Assembly (NCBI RefSeq): GCF_001482365.1
Contig: NZ_CP013254.1
Span: 1,798,001-1,862,000, forward strand
DNA length: 64,000 nt
Direction: 5' to 3'
Source of the DNA: Kocuria flava
Lineage (GTDB): Bacteria; Actinomycetota; Actinomycetes; Actinomycetales; Micrococcaceae
The notes beneath the pieces were generated by a model. The model did not search any database. It was not told the DNA's origin and worked only from the letters and a program-made list of their open reading frames with translations. The position numbers and the translations under genes are program-made. Below are positions 8,008-16,409 of the stretch, in pieces. The first letter of the stretch is position 1. Each line of letters starts with the position of its first letter.

Positions 8008-8906
8008 GCGCGCCGCTCGTCATCCGCGCCGGCGCCGCCACCGACCGCGGCCTGCGCCGGGAGACCAACGAGGACGCTCTCGTCGTCACCGCCACCATGT
8101 GCGCGGTGGCCGACGGCATGGGCGGGCACGAGGCCGGGGAGATCGCCGCGGCGCTGTGCGTGCGCACGCTCGGGTCCTCGCCGCTGTTCACCCTCGCCGA
8201 CCCGCTCGGGTTCCCGGTCGAGGAGCCCCCGCCGCCGCTCGACGTCGCCCGCTTCCGCGCGACCGTCGAGCGGGAGCTGCGCCTGGACCCGGACGTGCCC
8301 GAGGGCGCGATCGAGGCCGTGCGCCGGGTGCGCTCCGTGCTGTGGCAGGCCGACCAGCACATCCAGCACGCCTGCGCCGGGCGGGCCGGGACCACGGTCA
8401 CGGGCGTGTGGCTGACCCGGATCGAGGACCGGGACCTGTGGATCGTGTTCAACACCGGCGACTCCCGCACCTACCGGCTGCACCCGCCGGAGGCCGCCGC
8501 CGCGGACGGCACCCCCGAGCTCGAGCAGCTCACCGTGGACCACTCCGAGGTCCAGTACCTCGTCTCCATCGGGCAGATCACCGCCGCGCAGGCGCTCGTG
8601 CACCCGCGGCGCAACGTCATCACCCGTGCCCTGGGCACCGGGCAGGTCTGGGAGCCCGACGTCCGCGTGCTGCCGGCCCGGCCGGGGGAGCGGCTGCTGC
8701 TGTGCTCCGACGGGCTGACCAACGAGCTCAGCCCCGCCCACATGGCCCGGGTCCTCGGGCGCACGGCCCACCCCAAGGAGGCCGCCGACGTCCTGCTCGA
8801 GGCCGCCCTGCGCACCGGCGGGCGGGACAACGTCACCGTGATCGTCGCCGACGCCGCCCGGGCCGAGGAGGCGACCGGGCCGCTGCCCGCCCAGCCCCCG
8901 GCCTGA
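8004..8906 (+). CDS. PP2C-family serine/threonine phosphatase
   Basis: A 300-residue metal-dependent protein phosphatase (PPM/PP2C). All metal-site motifs are seen: RRETNEDA near the N-terminus, VADGMGGHEAG, NTGDSRTY, CSDGLTNEL and GGRDNVTVIV. It has no membrane segment, unlike PstP, so it is probably cytoplasmic. It begins with GTG 8004, overlapping the cyclase stop by four bases, and is the last gene of the birA run. No Ser/Thr kinase gene is in the window, so its substrate is unknown. Coupling to the cyclase suggests a shared signalling role (inference). Confidence 0.92.
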   Translation: MSAPLVIRAGAATDRGLRRETNEDALVVTATMCAVADGMGGHEAGEIAAALCVRTLGSSPLFTLADPLGFPVEEPPPPLDVARFRATVERELRLDPDVPEGAIEAVRRVRSVLWQADQHIQHACAGRAGTTVTGVWLTRIEDRDLWIVFNTGDSRTYRLHPPEAAAADGTPELEQLTVDHSEVQYLVSIGQITAAQALVHPRRNVITRALGTGQVWEPDVRVLPARPGERLLLCSDGLTNELSPAHMARVLGRTAHPKEAADVLLEAALRTGGRDNVTVIVADAARAEEATGPLPAQPPA

Positions 8907-8914
8907 CGCCCGTC

Positions 8915-8955
8915 CGGACCGGGACCCGCGCGGACCGGGACCCGCGCGGACCGGG
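8915..8955 (+). repeat. 16-bp tandem repeat, 2.6 copies
   Basis: The unit CGGACCGGGACCCGCG occurs at 8915-8930 and 8931-8946, with a partial third copy to 8955. It lies directly after the phosphatase gene and before its terminator hairpin. Confidence 0.75.
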
Positions 8956-8986
8956 GCCGGGCGCGGGCCGGGCCGCGGCACGGACC

Positions 8987-9014
8987 GGCCCGTGGGCCGC
9001 CCGGCCCACGGGCC
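8987..9014 (+). terminator. terminator hairpin after the birA-cyclase-phosphatase run
   Basis: A perfect 12-bp stem (8987-8998 with 9003-9014) and a 4-nt loop. It lacks a T-tract, which is usual for high-GC actinobacteria. Confidence 0.55.
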
Positions 9015-9096
9015 CGGCCGGTGTCCCCCCAAGTGGGGAGCGTGCGAAAGCGTCACACGGGCCCGCCGGGCCCCCGCGCTCTTTACCTTCGAGAAC

Positions 9097-10068
9097 ATGT
9101 TGCTCTCCCGCCGCTCCCTCCTGCGCTCCGGGGCGCTGCTGGCCGCCGCGGGCTCCGTGGGCGGGGCCCTGGCGCCGCTCGGCTCCCGGCCCGGCCCCGC
9201 GCGCGAGTTCGTGCTGTGGGGCTCGTCCTCGGCCGCCAGCGCGCTCGCCCGGGACCGCCCGCCGGGGTTCCCCGAGGTGCGCATCGACGTCCTGCTCTCC
9301 CGCCTGCTGGAGGTCCCCGGGACCTCGCGGGCCGTCAGCGGCGACGTCTCCTCCCAGACCCTGGCCCTGCGCAGCCGGGAGCACCCGTACAAGGTCCTGC
9401 TGGGCCGGGGCGGGCTGCCCGCCCACGGGACGGTGGTGGTCCCCACCGCCGACGGCCGGGCGCCCAGCGCGCTCGTCGCCGAGCCGGGCACGGTCGCCGG
9501 GGTCGGGTGCACGATCCGCGGGGTGCGCGGGCGCGAGGGCGTGGTCGCGCTGCACCGGGTCGTCCCCGGGGCGGCGCTCGCACCCGGGACCGGTCCGCAG
9601 AGCTGGTGGCGCACCGCCCTGCAGGAGGCCCACCGCGGTCAGGTGCACCTGGTGTGGACCGGGAAGAACAACATCGCCGAGCACTGGCAGGTGCTGGCCG
9701 ACACCCGGGCGATCTGGGCCGTGGAGCCCGAGCGCACCGTGGTGATGGGCCACTGGCACACGTGGCGGGACCGCCGCGGCACCGCGCGCTGGGAGCATGT
9801 GCGGGCGGTCAACGCCGCCTACCGCCACGAGTACGGGCAGCGCTTCTACGACACGATGGCCGATCTGCGGGACCCGCGGCTGTGGGCGCTGCCCGCACTG
9901 CGGCCCCACCGGATCGGGTCCTCGGCCGAGGACCGCCGGTGGCTCGCCCAGGGGCTGCCCCCGCGCTCGGTGGTCGCGGCCGACCGAGCCCACCTCAACG
10001 CCCTGGGCAACACGGTCCTCGCCCACGGCCTGGCCCGGTTCCTCACGGGCCCCGCCGGGCTGTACTGA
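9097..10068 (+). CDS. secreted SGNH/GDSL-hydrolase-like protein
   Basis: A 323-residue exported protein. The N-terminus has SRRSLLRSG followed by a hydrophobic stretch, a possible Tat signal, with cleavage probably near residue 28. The mature part begins with WGSSSA, which may hold the nucleophilic serine, later has WTGKNN, and ends with DRAHLNALGN, matching the DxxH catalytic pair of SGNH esterases. The substrate is unknown; many relatives act on cell-wall or exopolysaccharide acyl groups. The family assignment rests on these short motifs only. It stands alone and converges on the acyl-CoA oxidase gene, with a strong bidirectional hairpin between. Confidence 0.72.
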   Translation: MLLSRRSLLRSGALLAAAGSVGGALAPLGSRPGPAREFVLWGSSSAASALARDRPPGFPEVRIDVLLSRLLEVPGTSRAVSGDVSSQTLALRSREHPYKVLLGRGGLPAHGTVVVPTADGRAPSALVAEPGTVAGVGCTIRGVRGREGVVALHRVVPGAALAPGTGPQSWWRTALQEAHRGQVHLVWTGKNNIAEHWQVLADTRAIWAVEPERTVVMGHWHTWRDRRGTARWEHVRAVNAAYRHEYGQRFYDTMADLRDPRLWALPALRPHRIGSSAEDRRWLAQGLPPRSVVAADRAHLNALGNTVLAHGLARFLTGPAGLY

Positions 10069-10071
10069 GCA

Positions 10072-10115
10072 CCGGCCCCCGGGGCGCCCGCGGTCACGGG
10101 CGCCCCGGGGGCCGG
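10072..10115. terminator. bidirectional terminator hairpin
   Basis: A perfect 19-bp stem (10072-10090 with 10097-10115) with a 6-nt loop, between the convergent SGNH and acyl-CoA oxidase genes. Confidence 0.75.
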
Positions 10116-10153
10116 CTCCGGTGACGGCCGCCCGAGCACCCTCCGGGGCCGGC

Positions 10154-12571
10154 TCAGGCCCCGGCCGCCCGCGCCTCCTGCGGGGCGGACCCGGCGGCGT
10201 CCCCGGCCCGCGCGGGCTCCCGCTCCTCCGGCCGGTCGTCCTCCGCCCGCGCGGGGGCCTGCTGCGCGGCCGCGTCCTCCGCGGCGGCCCGGCGCCGGGT
10301 CTTCTTCAGGCCCCGCAGCTCCAGCCGGCGCGCGCGGCGGCGGTCGTGCCGGCGCTCGCCGCGCCGTCCGCCCGTGCCCGGTCCGCCGGCCGGCTCCGCC
10401 GCGGGCTCCCCGGGGCCGGGAGCCGGGGCGCCGGCCCCGGTGCCGCCGGTGCGGGCGTCGTCCTTCGCGGTGTCCTTCCCGGCGTCCCTGCCGGCGCGGC
10501 GGCGGCCCTCCGCACCCTCGCGCGGGGGAGCGGTCTCCTTGACCGGGGCGTCGCCGGAGGCCCGCAGCCGGCGGTAGTGGGCGGCGGCCTCCTCCTGCCG
10601 CTGCGCCTCGACGCCCGTGGCGATCTCCGCGCGCAGGTGCCCCTGCTCGAGGCCGAAGGCGGCCACGAGGTCGAGCGCGTGCGGGCGCAGGCGGGCCAGC
10701 AGCCGGTCGACGTACTCGTCGAGGCTGCGGCCGCGGCGCATCGAGACGCGCCCGTAGGAGAGGTACCAGGCGAGGTTCTTCTCGATCAGCCGCAGCCCGA
10801 AGACGTCCCGCAGCCACGTGAGCACGGTGCGGGTGCCTGGGTCCTCGACCCGCCGCAGGGCCCGAGTGAAGGCCTCCCACTGCAGCAGCTCGGCGTGGGC
10901 GCGGGCCGCCGCGATGAGCTTGTGCTGGTTCTCGTTGAACAGCGCCGCCGCCTCCGCCCGGGGCAGGCGGGCGGTGGGCCGCAGGTTCTCGGCGACCTCG
11001 GCGACCATCGTCTGCACCCGGTCGGCCAGCAGGGCGTGCTGGGCGGACTCCTCGCGCAGGGCGTTGACCGAGCGGCGTACGTCCCCGGTGTCGCGGAAGG
11101 CCTGGCCCAGCTTGCGCAGCCCGGAGCGGTGGTAGGTCGCCTCGGTGGCCCGCCCGGCGACGTAGCGGGCCATCACGCCCACGTCCACGTGCTTGAGCTC
11201 GTCGGCCCAGTCGGAGAGCAGGCGCTTGGCCACGAGCTGCAGCAGCACGGTGTTGTCCCCCTCGAAGGTCGCGTAGACGTCGAGGTCGTGGCGCAGGGAG
11301 GTCAGCCGGTTCTTCGTCATGAACCCGGCCCCGCCGCAGGCCTCCCGGCAGGTCTGCAGCGTGTCCAGGGCGCTCCAGGTGGACAGCGCCTTGAGGGCCG
11401 CGGCGAGGGTCTCGAGGTCCTGGCGTTCCTCGTCGGTGTCCCGGCGCCCGGAGAAGACGTCGTCGTACTTGGCCAGCAGCTCCTGGTGGGCGAAGTCCAT
11501 CGCGTAGGTCTCGGCCAGCAGCGGCAGCAGCCGGCGCTGGTGCTCCTGGTAGTCCAGCAGCACTTCCTCGCGCACGTCGGAGGAGGCGTTGAACTGCCGG
11601 CGCTCGCTGCCGTAGCGGATCGCGATGGTCAGCGCCGCCTTGTTGGCGACCACGGCCGCGCCGTCGAGGGAGACCCGCCCCTGGACCAGGGTGCCGATCA
11701 TGGTGAAGAACCGCCGGCCCGGGCTGGCGATCGGCGAGCTGTAGGTGCCGTCCGGGGCCACGTCGCCGTACTTGTTGAGCAGGTGCGTGCGCGGGACCCG
11801 CACCCGGTCGAAGCGCAGCCGGCCGTTGTCCACGCCGTTGAGCCCGCCCTTGCGGCCGTCGTCCTCGCCGGAGACGCCGGGCAGGAACGCGCCGTCGTCG
11901 TCGCGGATCGCCACGTAGAAGGCGTGCACGCCGTGGTCGACCCCGCGGGTGAGCAGCCGGGCGAAGACCACGGCGGCGCGCCCGTGCCGGGCGGCGTTGC
12001 CGAGGTAGTCCTTGGTCGCGGCGGTGAACGGGGTGTGGATCTCGAACTCCTCCGCGGCCGGGTCGTAGGTCGCGGTCGTGCCGATCGAGGAGACGTCGGA
12101 GCCGTGGCCGATCTCGGTCATCGCGAACACCCCGGGCACCCGCAGGTCGCGGATGGCAGGCAGCCAGCGGCGGTGGTGCTCCTCGGTGCCGAGGTTGAGC
12201 ACGGCGGAGCCGAACAGGCCCCACTGCACCCCGGCCTTGATCTGCAGCGAGGGGTCGCCCAGCAGCAGCTCCTCGAAGCCGGCCACGTTGCCGCCGGGGT
12301 CGCCCTGACCGCCGTAGGCCTCGGGCAGGCCCCGGCTCATCGCCCCGTGCTCCACGAGCAGGTGCAGCTGGCCCAGGACCCGCTCCCGGTTCTCCTGGTA
12401 GCTCAGGTTCTCCTGCGTGTGCAGCCGCTCGTCGAGCAGCATCGCCCGGGTCTGGCGGCGGACCTCGGCCCAGCGCCCGAGCAGCAGCTCGCCGAGGGCG
12501 GCGACGTCCACGGCGGCCGGGGCGGTCGCCTCCTGCGCGGTGCCGGTGGGGCGGTCGACGGTGGTGGTCAT
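10154..12571 (-). CDS. acyl-CoA oxidase / acyl-CoA dehydrogenase family flavoprotein with long C-terminal tail
   Basis: An 805-residue FAD enzyme of the ACOX/ACAD superfamily that introduces the alpha-beta double bond in fatty acyl-CoA, the first step of beta-oxidation. The FAD-binding middle domain shows FAMTEIGHGSDVSS, and the C-terminal helical domain includes CREACGGAGFMTKN and TFEGDNTVLLQL. About 690 residues match the family, and the last ~115 are an Ala/Arg/Pro/Gly-rich low-complexity tail, unusual for the family. ATG 12571 has AAGGAG eight bases upstream. The same-strand TetR gene lies just upstream, so the two may be co-regulated. Whether O2 or ETF is the electron acceptor cannot be told. 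Confidence 0.9.
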   Translation of the reverse strand: MTTTVDRPTGTAQEATAPAAVDVAALGELLLGRWAEVRRQTRAMLLDERLHTQENLSYQENRERVLGQLHLLVEHGAMSRGLPEAYGGQGDPGGNVAGFEELLLGDPSLQIKAGVQWGLFGSAVLNLGTEEHHRRWLPAIRDLRVPGVFAMTEIGHGSDVSSIGTTATYDPAAEEFEIHTPFTAATKDYLGNAARHGRAAVVFARLLTRGVDHGVHAFYVAIRDDDGAFLPGVSGEDDGRKGGLNGVDNGRLRFDRVRVPRTHLLNKYGDVAPDGTYSSPIASPGRRFFTMIGTLVQGRVSLDGAAVVANKAALTIAIRYGSERRQFNASSDVREEVLLDYQEHQRRLLPLLAETYAMDFAHQELLAKYDDVFSGRRDTDEERQDLETLAAALKALSTWSALDTLQTCREACGGAGFMTKNRLTSLRHDLDVYATFEGDNTVLLQLVAKRLLSDWADELKHVDVGVMARYVAGRATEATYHRSGLRKLGQAFRDTGDVRRSVNALREESAQHALLADRVQTMVAEVAENLRPTARLPRAEAAALFNENQHKLIAAARAHAELLQWEAFTRALRRVEDPGTRTVLTWLRDVFGLRLIEKNLAWYLSYGRVSMRRGRSLDEYVDRLLARLRPHALDLVAAFGLEQGHLRAEIATGVEAQRQEEAAAHYRRLRASGDAPVKETAPPREGAEGRRRAGRDAGKDTAKDDARTGGTGAGAPAPGPGEPAAEPAGGPGTGGRRGERRHDRRRARRLELRGLKKTRRRAAAEDAAAQQAPARAEDDRPEEREPARAGDAAGSAPQEARAAGA

Positions 12572-12687
12572 GTCCTCGCTCCTTCTGCGAGGCCCCGGTC
12601 GCGGCGGTCGCCGGGACGGGGCCGGTGGATCGGCGGGGTCCGGGCGGGAAGGTCCCGCCGGCCCCGGGGAGGGACGGGCTCCGGCGC

Positions 12688-13491
12688 TCAGCCGCCGGGG
12701 CCCCGGTGGTCGGGGTCGGGGGCCGCGGGGGCGCCGGGGTCCCCGGCGGGGCGCAGCCCGTGGACGGCCCAGCCCAGGATCAGCTCGGTCATCCGCTGCC
12801 GGGAGGGGCGCTCCGTGCCGGCCGGGGTGGACATCCAGGCCTCCCCGGCGCCGCGGACCATGCCGATGGTCGAGGCGGCCCAGTAGCTGAGCATCGGCTC
12901 GGGCAGGCAGTGCTCGGCGGGGGAGTGGCGCACGTGCGCCTCCGCGAGCAGGGCCGCGACCGCGTCCGTGAACTCCTGGATGAGGTAGCGCTGCGCCCCG
13001 CCCGCGGCCCCGCCGGTCCCGTCGGGGCGCTCGCCGGCCTCCTCCTGGCGGCCGGTGCGGGTGCGCCGGTCGTGGCGGTGGCGCTCGCCCCGCCCCGTTT
13101 CGGGAACGGCCCCGACGACGAAGCGGTACACCGCCGGCGAGCGCTCGATGCTCAGCAGGTACTCGGCGACCATCGCCTCGACCGTGCCCTCGAAGGTGCC
13201 GGCGGCCCGGGCGGCGTCCCGGAGGCGGTCGCGCATCCGGGTGACGGTGTACTCGCCCACGGCCCGCTGCAGCCCGGTCTTGTCCCCGAAGTACCGGTAG
13301 TACACGGACTTGGACGTGCTGCACGCGGAGGCGATCTCCTCCATGGACGCCTGCGGGCCGAGCTCGTCGACGGCCGCGCGGGCCGTGCGGATCAGCTCGA
13401 GCCGGCGCTGCGCGCGGTGCCGGGCCCAGCGGGAGGAGCGGCCGTCCTCGACGGCCGGGGCGGTGGCGCCCTCGTCGGATTGCTGTTTCAC
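12688..13491 (-). CDS. TetR-family transcriptional regulator
   Basis: A 267-residue repressor-type protein. Its N-terminal helix-turn-helix is clear (MEEIASACSTSKSVYYRYFGDK), followed by a ligand-binding helical domain. Between them lies an Arg/Gly-rich insertion (GRGERHRHDRRTRTGRQ), uncommon for TetR proteins. GTG 13491 directly abuts a perfect 15-bp palindrome. An alternative ATG at 13515 would place that palindrome inside the gene and lacks a ribosome binding site, so I prefer GTG. It faces the thiolase operon and probably regulates it and itself in response to an acyl-CoA ligand. The ligand is an inference from the neighbours. Confidence 0.88.
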   Translation of the reverse strand: MKQQSDEGATAPAVEDGRSSRWARHRAQRRLELIRTARAAVDELGPQASMEEIASACSTSKSVYYRYFGDKTGLQRAVGEYTVTRMRDRLRDAARAAGTFEGTVEAMVAEYLLSIERSPAVYRFVVGAVPETGRGERHRHDRRTRTGRQEEAGERPDGTGGAAGGAQRYLIQEFTDAVAALLAEAHVRHSPAEHCLPEPMLSYWAASTIGMVRGAGEAWMSTPAGTERPSRQRMTELILGWAVHGLRPAGDPGAPAAPDPDHRGPGG

Positions 13492-13515
13492 GATACCCAG
13501 GGTATCAGGTAACAT
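13487..13515 (+). promoter_or_regulatory. promoter of the thiolase operon
   Basis: TTCACG (13487-13492), a 17-bp spacer and TAACAT (13510-13515) make a plausible sigma-70-type promoter reading toward the thiolase gene. The palindrome fills the spacer. Confidence 0.5.
13492..13506. promoter_or_regulatory. TetR operator between tetR and the thiolase operon
   Basis: GATACCCAGGGTATC is a perfect 7-1-7 palindrome lying in the -35/-10 spacer of the thiolase promoter and just before the TetR start. A dimer bound here would block both directions. Assignment to the adjacent TetR is inference from position. Confidence 0.68.
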
Positions 13516-13620
13516 CGGCGACGACGTGACCCGCATCACCTCACTTCGGCCCACGGGCCGGGCCGCAGGACCCCGGCGGGCCGCGAGGCCACCGACCGAC
13601 GAGACCCCAGGAGCAGCTCC

Positions 13621-14997
13621 GTGACCGAGACCCCCCGCCCCGCCGAGCAGACCGAGACCACCGCCGAGCACACCGTTCCCGCCGCGGCCGAGCGCACCGG
13701 CGTGGCCCGCCGCGCGGTCGTCGTCGGCGGCAACCGCATCCCGTTCGCCCGCGCCCACGGGGCCTACGCCTCCGCGAGCAACCAGGAGATGCTCACCGCC
13801 GCCCTCGACGGGCTCGCCGCCCGCTGCGGCCTGGCCGGCGAGCGCATCGGCGAGGTCGCCGCCGGAGCCGTGCTCAAGCACCCCAAGGACTTCAACCTCA
13901 CCCGCGAGGCCGTGCTCGGCTCCGTCCTGGACCCGCGCACCCCGGCCTTCGACGTCCAGCAGGCCTGCGCCACCGGCATGGAGGCCGTCTCGACGCTCGT
14001 GAACAAGATCCGGCTGGGCCAGATCGACTCCGGCATCGCCGGCGGCGTCGACTCCGCCTCGGACGCCCCGATCGTGGTGGGCGAGGGGCTGCGCCAGGTG
14101 CTGCTCGAGCTCAACCGGGCCCGCAGCACCGGCCAGAAGCTCAAGGCGCTCTCCCGGCTGCGCCCGGGCGACCTCAAGCCCGCGGCCCCCGGCACCGGCG
14201 AGCCCCGCACGGGGCTGTCCATGGGCGAGCACCAGGCCCTGACCACCGCCCGCTGGGAGATCTCCCGGCAGGCCCAGGACGAGCTCGCCGCCGCGAGCCA
14301 CCGCAATCTGGCCGCCGCGTGGGAGCGCGGCTTCTTCGACGACCTGGCCACCCCGTTCCGCGGGCTCGCCCGCGACAACAACCTGCGCCCCGACAGCACC
14401 GTGGACAAGCTCGCCGGGCTCAAGCCGGTCTTCGGCCGCTCCCTGGACGCCGAGGCCACGATGACCGCCGGCAACTCCACCGCCCTGACCGACGGCGCCT
14501 CCACCGTGCTGCTGTCCTCGGTCGAGTGGGCCGAGGAGCACCGGCTGCCCGTGCTCGCCGACGTCGTGGACGTCGAGGCCGCCGCCGTCGACTTCGTCCA
14601 CGGCGACGAGGGCCTGCTGATGGCCGGCGCCTACGCCGTGCCCCGGCTGCTGGCCCGCCAGGGCCTGTCCCTCGAGGACTTCGACCTGGTCGAGATCCAC
14701 GAGGCCTTCGCCTCGACCGTGCTCTCGACCCTCGCCGCCTGGGAGGACGAGCGCTTCGGGCGCGAGCGCCTGGGCCTCGACGGCGCCTTCGGCACGGTCG
14801 ACCGCTCCCGGCTCAACGTCGCCGGGTCCTCGCTCGCGGCCGGGCACCCCTTCGCCGCGACCGGCGGGCGCATCGTGGCGACCCTCGCCAAGCTGCTGCG
14901 CGAGCGCGCCGAGCGGACCGGCCGGCCCGCCCGCGGGCTGATCTCGGTGTGCGCCGCCGGCGGGCTGGGCGTCACCGCCGTGCTCGAGGCCCGCTGA
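13621..14997 (+). CDS. fadA: acetyl-CoA C-acyltransferase (thiolase)
   Basis: A 458-residue thiolase that cleaves 3-ketoacyl-CoA or condenses two acyl-CoAs. The catalytic residues are visible: nucleophile Cys116 in QQACATG, His360 in EIHEAFAS and the acid/base Cys444 in CAAGGLG. GTG 13621 has GGAGCAG shortly before it. It is the first gene of an operon with a two-domain ketoreductase and a MaoC dehydratase, the same order of functions as fadA2-fabG4-htdX (Rv0243-Rv0241c) of Mycobacterium tuberculosis. That suggests work on longer acyl chains. Regulated by the divergent TetR (inference). Confidence 0.93.
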   Translation: MTETPRPAEQTETTAEHTVPAAAERTGVARRAVVVGGNRIPFARAHGAYASASNQEMLTAALDGLAARCGLAGERIGEVAAGAVLKHPKDFNLTREAVLGSVLDPRTPAFDVQQACATGMEAVSTLVNKIRLGQIDSGIAGGVDSASDAPIVVGEGLRQVLLELNRARSTGQKLKALSRLRPGDLKPAAPGTGEPRTGLSMGEHQALTTARWEISRQAQDELAAASHRNLAAAWERGFFDDLATPFRGLARDNNLRPDSTVDKLAGLKPVFGRSLDAEATMTAGNSTALTDGASTVLLSSVEWAEEHRLPVLADVVDVEAAAVDFVHGDEGLLMAGAYAVPRLLARQGLSLEDFDLVEIHEAFASTVLSTLAAWEDERFGRERLGLDGAFGTVDRSRLNVAGSSLAAGHPFAATGGRIVATLAKLLRERAERTGRPARGLISVCAAGGLGVTAVLEAR

Positions 14998-15026
14998 GAC
15001 CGCCGACGATCCCGAGGAGAGCCCCT

Positions 15027-16409
15027 GTGACGGACACCTATCTCGACCTCGTCAGCACCGGCCCCGGCGCCGCCCTCGCCGGCCGGCTCGGGCTGCCCCG
15101 CCCCGTGCGGCTGCGCCGCCACGACCCCGCGGCCCCGCTCGTGCCCGGCCCGGTCCTCGTGCTGGGCCGCGGCCCCGACGCGGACCGGATCGCCGAGGCG
15201 CTGCTGGACTGGGACCTCGACGTCCGCCGCCGCGCCGAGGGCGCCGGGCGCCTGGGCGCCGTGCTGCTCGTGCTCGCCGACCTCGAGGCCCCCGGCGGGC
15301 TGCAGGAGCCGGCCCTCGCCCTCGGCGCGGTGCTGCGCCAGCTGGCCCCCGGCGGGCGCGTGGTCACCGTCTCCCGGCCCGCCCCGGGCGTCGGCGCGGG
15401 CGCGGCCTCGGCGACCCCCGCGGCCGCCGAGCCGCTCCCGCCCGCGGTCGCCGCGGCCCGCCAGGCCGTCGTGGGCCTGCTGCGCTCGGTGGCCCAGGAG
15501 CTGCGCGGCGGGGCCACCGCCAACGGGGTCCTGCTCGCCGACGGCGTCGGCCCCACGGCTCCCGGCGTGCTCGGAGCGCTGCGCTTCCTGCTCTCCGGGC
15601 GCAGCGCGTTCGTCTCCGGGCAGTTCGTGACGGTCGGCGGGACCACCGGGACCCTGCCCGCCGACTGGGAGGCCCCGCTCGCCGGCCGGGTCGCCGCCGT
15701 CACCGGCGCCGCCCGGGGCATCGGCGCGCAGATCGCGCGCACGCTCGCCGCCGCCGGCGCCCGCGTCGTCGTCGTCGACGTCCCCGCCGCCGGCGAGCCG
15801 CTGGCCGCCCTGGCCAACGAGCTGCACGCGGTGGCCCTCCAGCTCGACGTCACGGACGAGCACGCCGGGCGGCGGGTCCTGGCCGCGGCCCGCGAGCGCT
15901 TCGGGCACCTCGACGTGGTGGTGCACAACGCCGGGATCACCCGGGACAAGCTGCTGGCCAACATGGACGAGGCCCGCTGGGCCTCCGTGCTCGCCGTCAA
16001 CCTCGAGGCGCAGCTGCGGATGAACGAGCAGCTGCTCGCGGGCGAGGGCCTGGGCGAGGCCCCGCGCATCGTCTGCCTCGCCTCCACGAGCGGGATCGCC
16101 GGCAACCGGGGGCAGACCAACTACGCCGCCTCCAAGGCCGGGGTGATCGGGATGGTCGCCGCCGCCGCGCCCCTGCTCGCGGCGCGCGGGGGCGCGATCA
16201 ACGCCGTGGCCCCGGGGTTCGTCGAGACGGAGATGACCGCACGGATCCCCGCGGCCCGCCGCCAGGTCGCGCGCCGGCTGAACGCGCTGCAGCAGGGCGG
16301 GCTGCCGGTGGACGTCGCCGAGGCCGTGCTCTACCTCGCCTCCGGCGCCGCCGCCGGGGTCAACGGCCAGACCCTGCGGGTCTGCGGGCAGAACCTGGTG
16401 GGCGCGTGA
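15027..16409 (+). CDS. fabG: 3-oxoacyl-[acyl-carrier-protein]/CoA reductase, high-molecular-weight FabG4 type
   Basis: A 460-residue short-chain dehydrogenase that reduces 3-ketoacyl thioesters with NAD(P)H. The first ~215 residues are a degenerate Rossmann-like domain, and the second half is the active SDR with TGAARGIG, NAGITRD and the Ser-Tyr-Lys triad in ASTSGIAGNRGQTNYAASKAG. This two-domain layout and length match FabG4 (Rv0242c). GTG 15027 follows GAGGAG. It sits 29 bp after the thiolase stop and overlaps the MaoC gene by four bases. Confidence 0.92.
   Translation: MTDTYLDLVSTGPGAALAGRLGLPRPVRLRRHDPAAPLVPGPVLVLGRGPDADRIAEALLDWDLDVRRRAEGAGRLGAVLLVLADLEAPGGLQEPALALGAVLRQLAPGGRVVTVSRPAPGVGAGAASATPAAAEPLPPAVAAARQAVVGLLRSVAQELRGGATANGVLLADGVGPTAPGVLGALRFLLSGRSAFVSGQFVTVGGTTGTLPADWEAPLAGRVAAVTGAARGIGAQIARTLAAAGARVVVVDVPAAGEPLAALANELHAVALQLDVTDEHAGRRVLAAARERFGHLDVVVHNAGITRDKLLANMDEARWASVLAVNLEAQLRMNEQLLAGEGLGEAPRIVCLASTSGIAGNRGQTNYAASKAGVIGMVAAAAPLLAARGGAINAVAPGFVETEMTARIPAARRQVARRLNALQQGGLPVDVAEAVLYLASGAAAGVNGQTLRVCGQNLVGA

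Noticed and set aside
9797..12886. Long plus-strand frame opposite the acyl-CoA oxidase gene
   Set aside because: It begins inside the SGNH gene in another frame and is antisense to a clear flavoenzyme; no start signals or domains.
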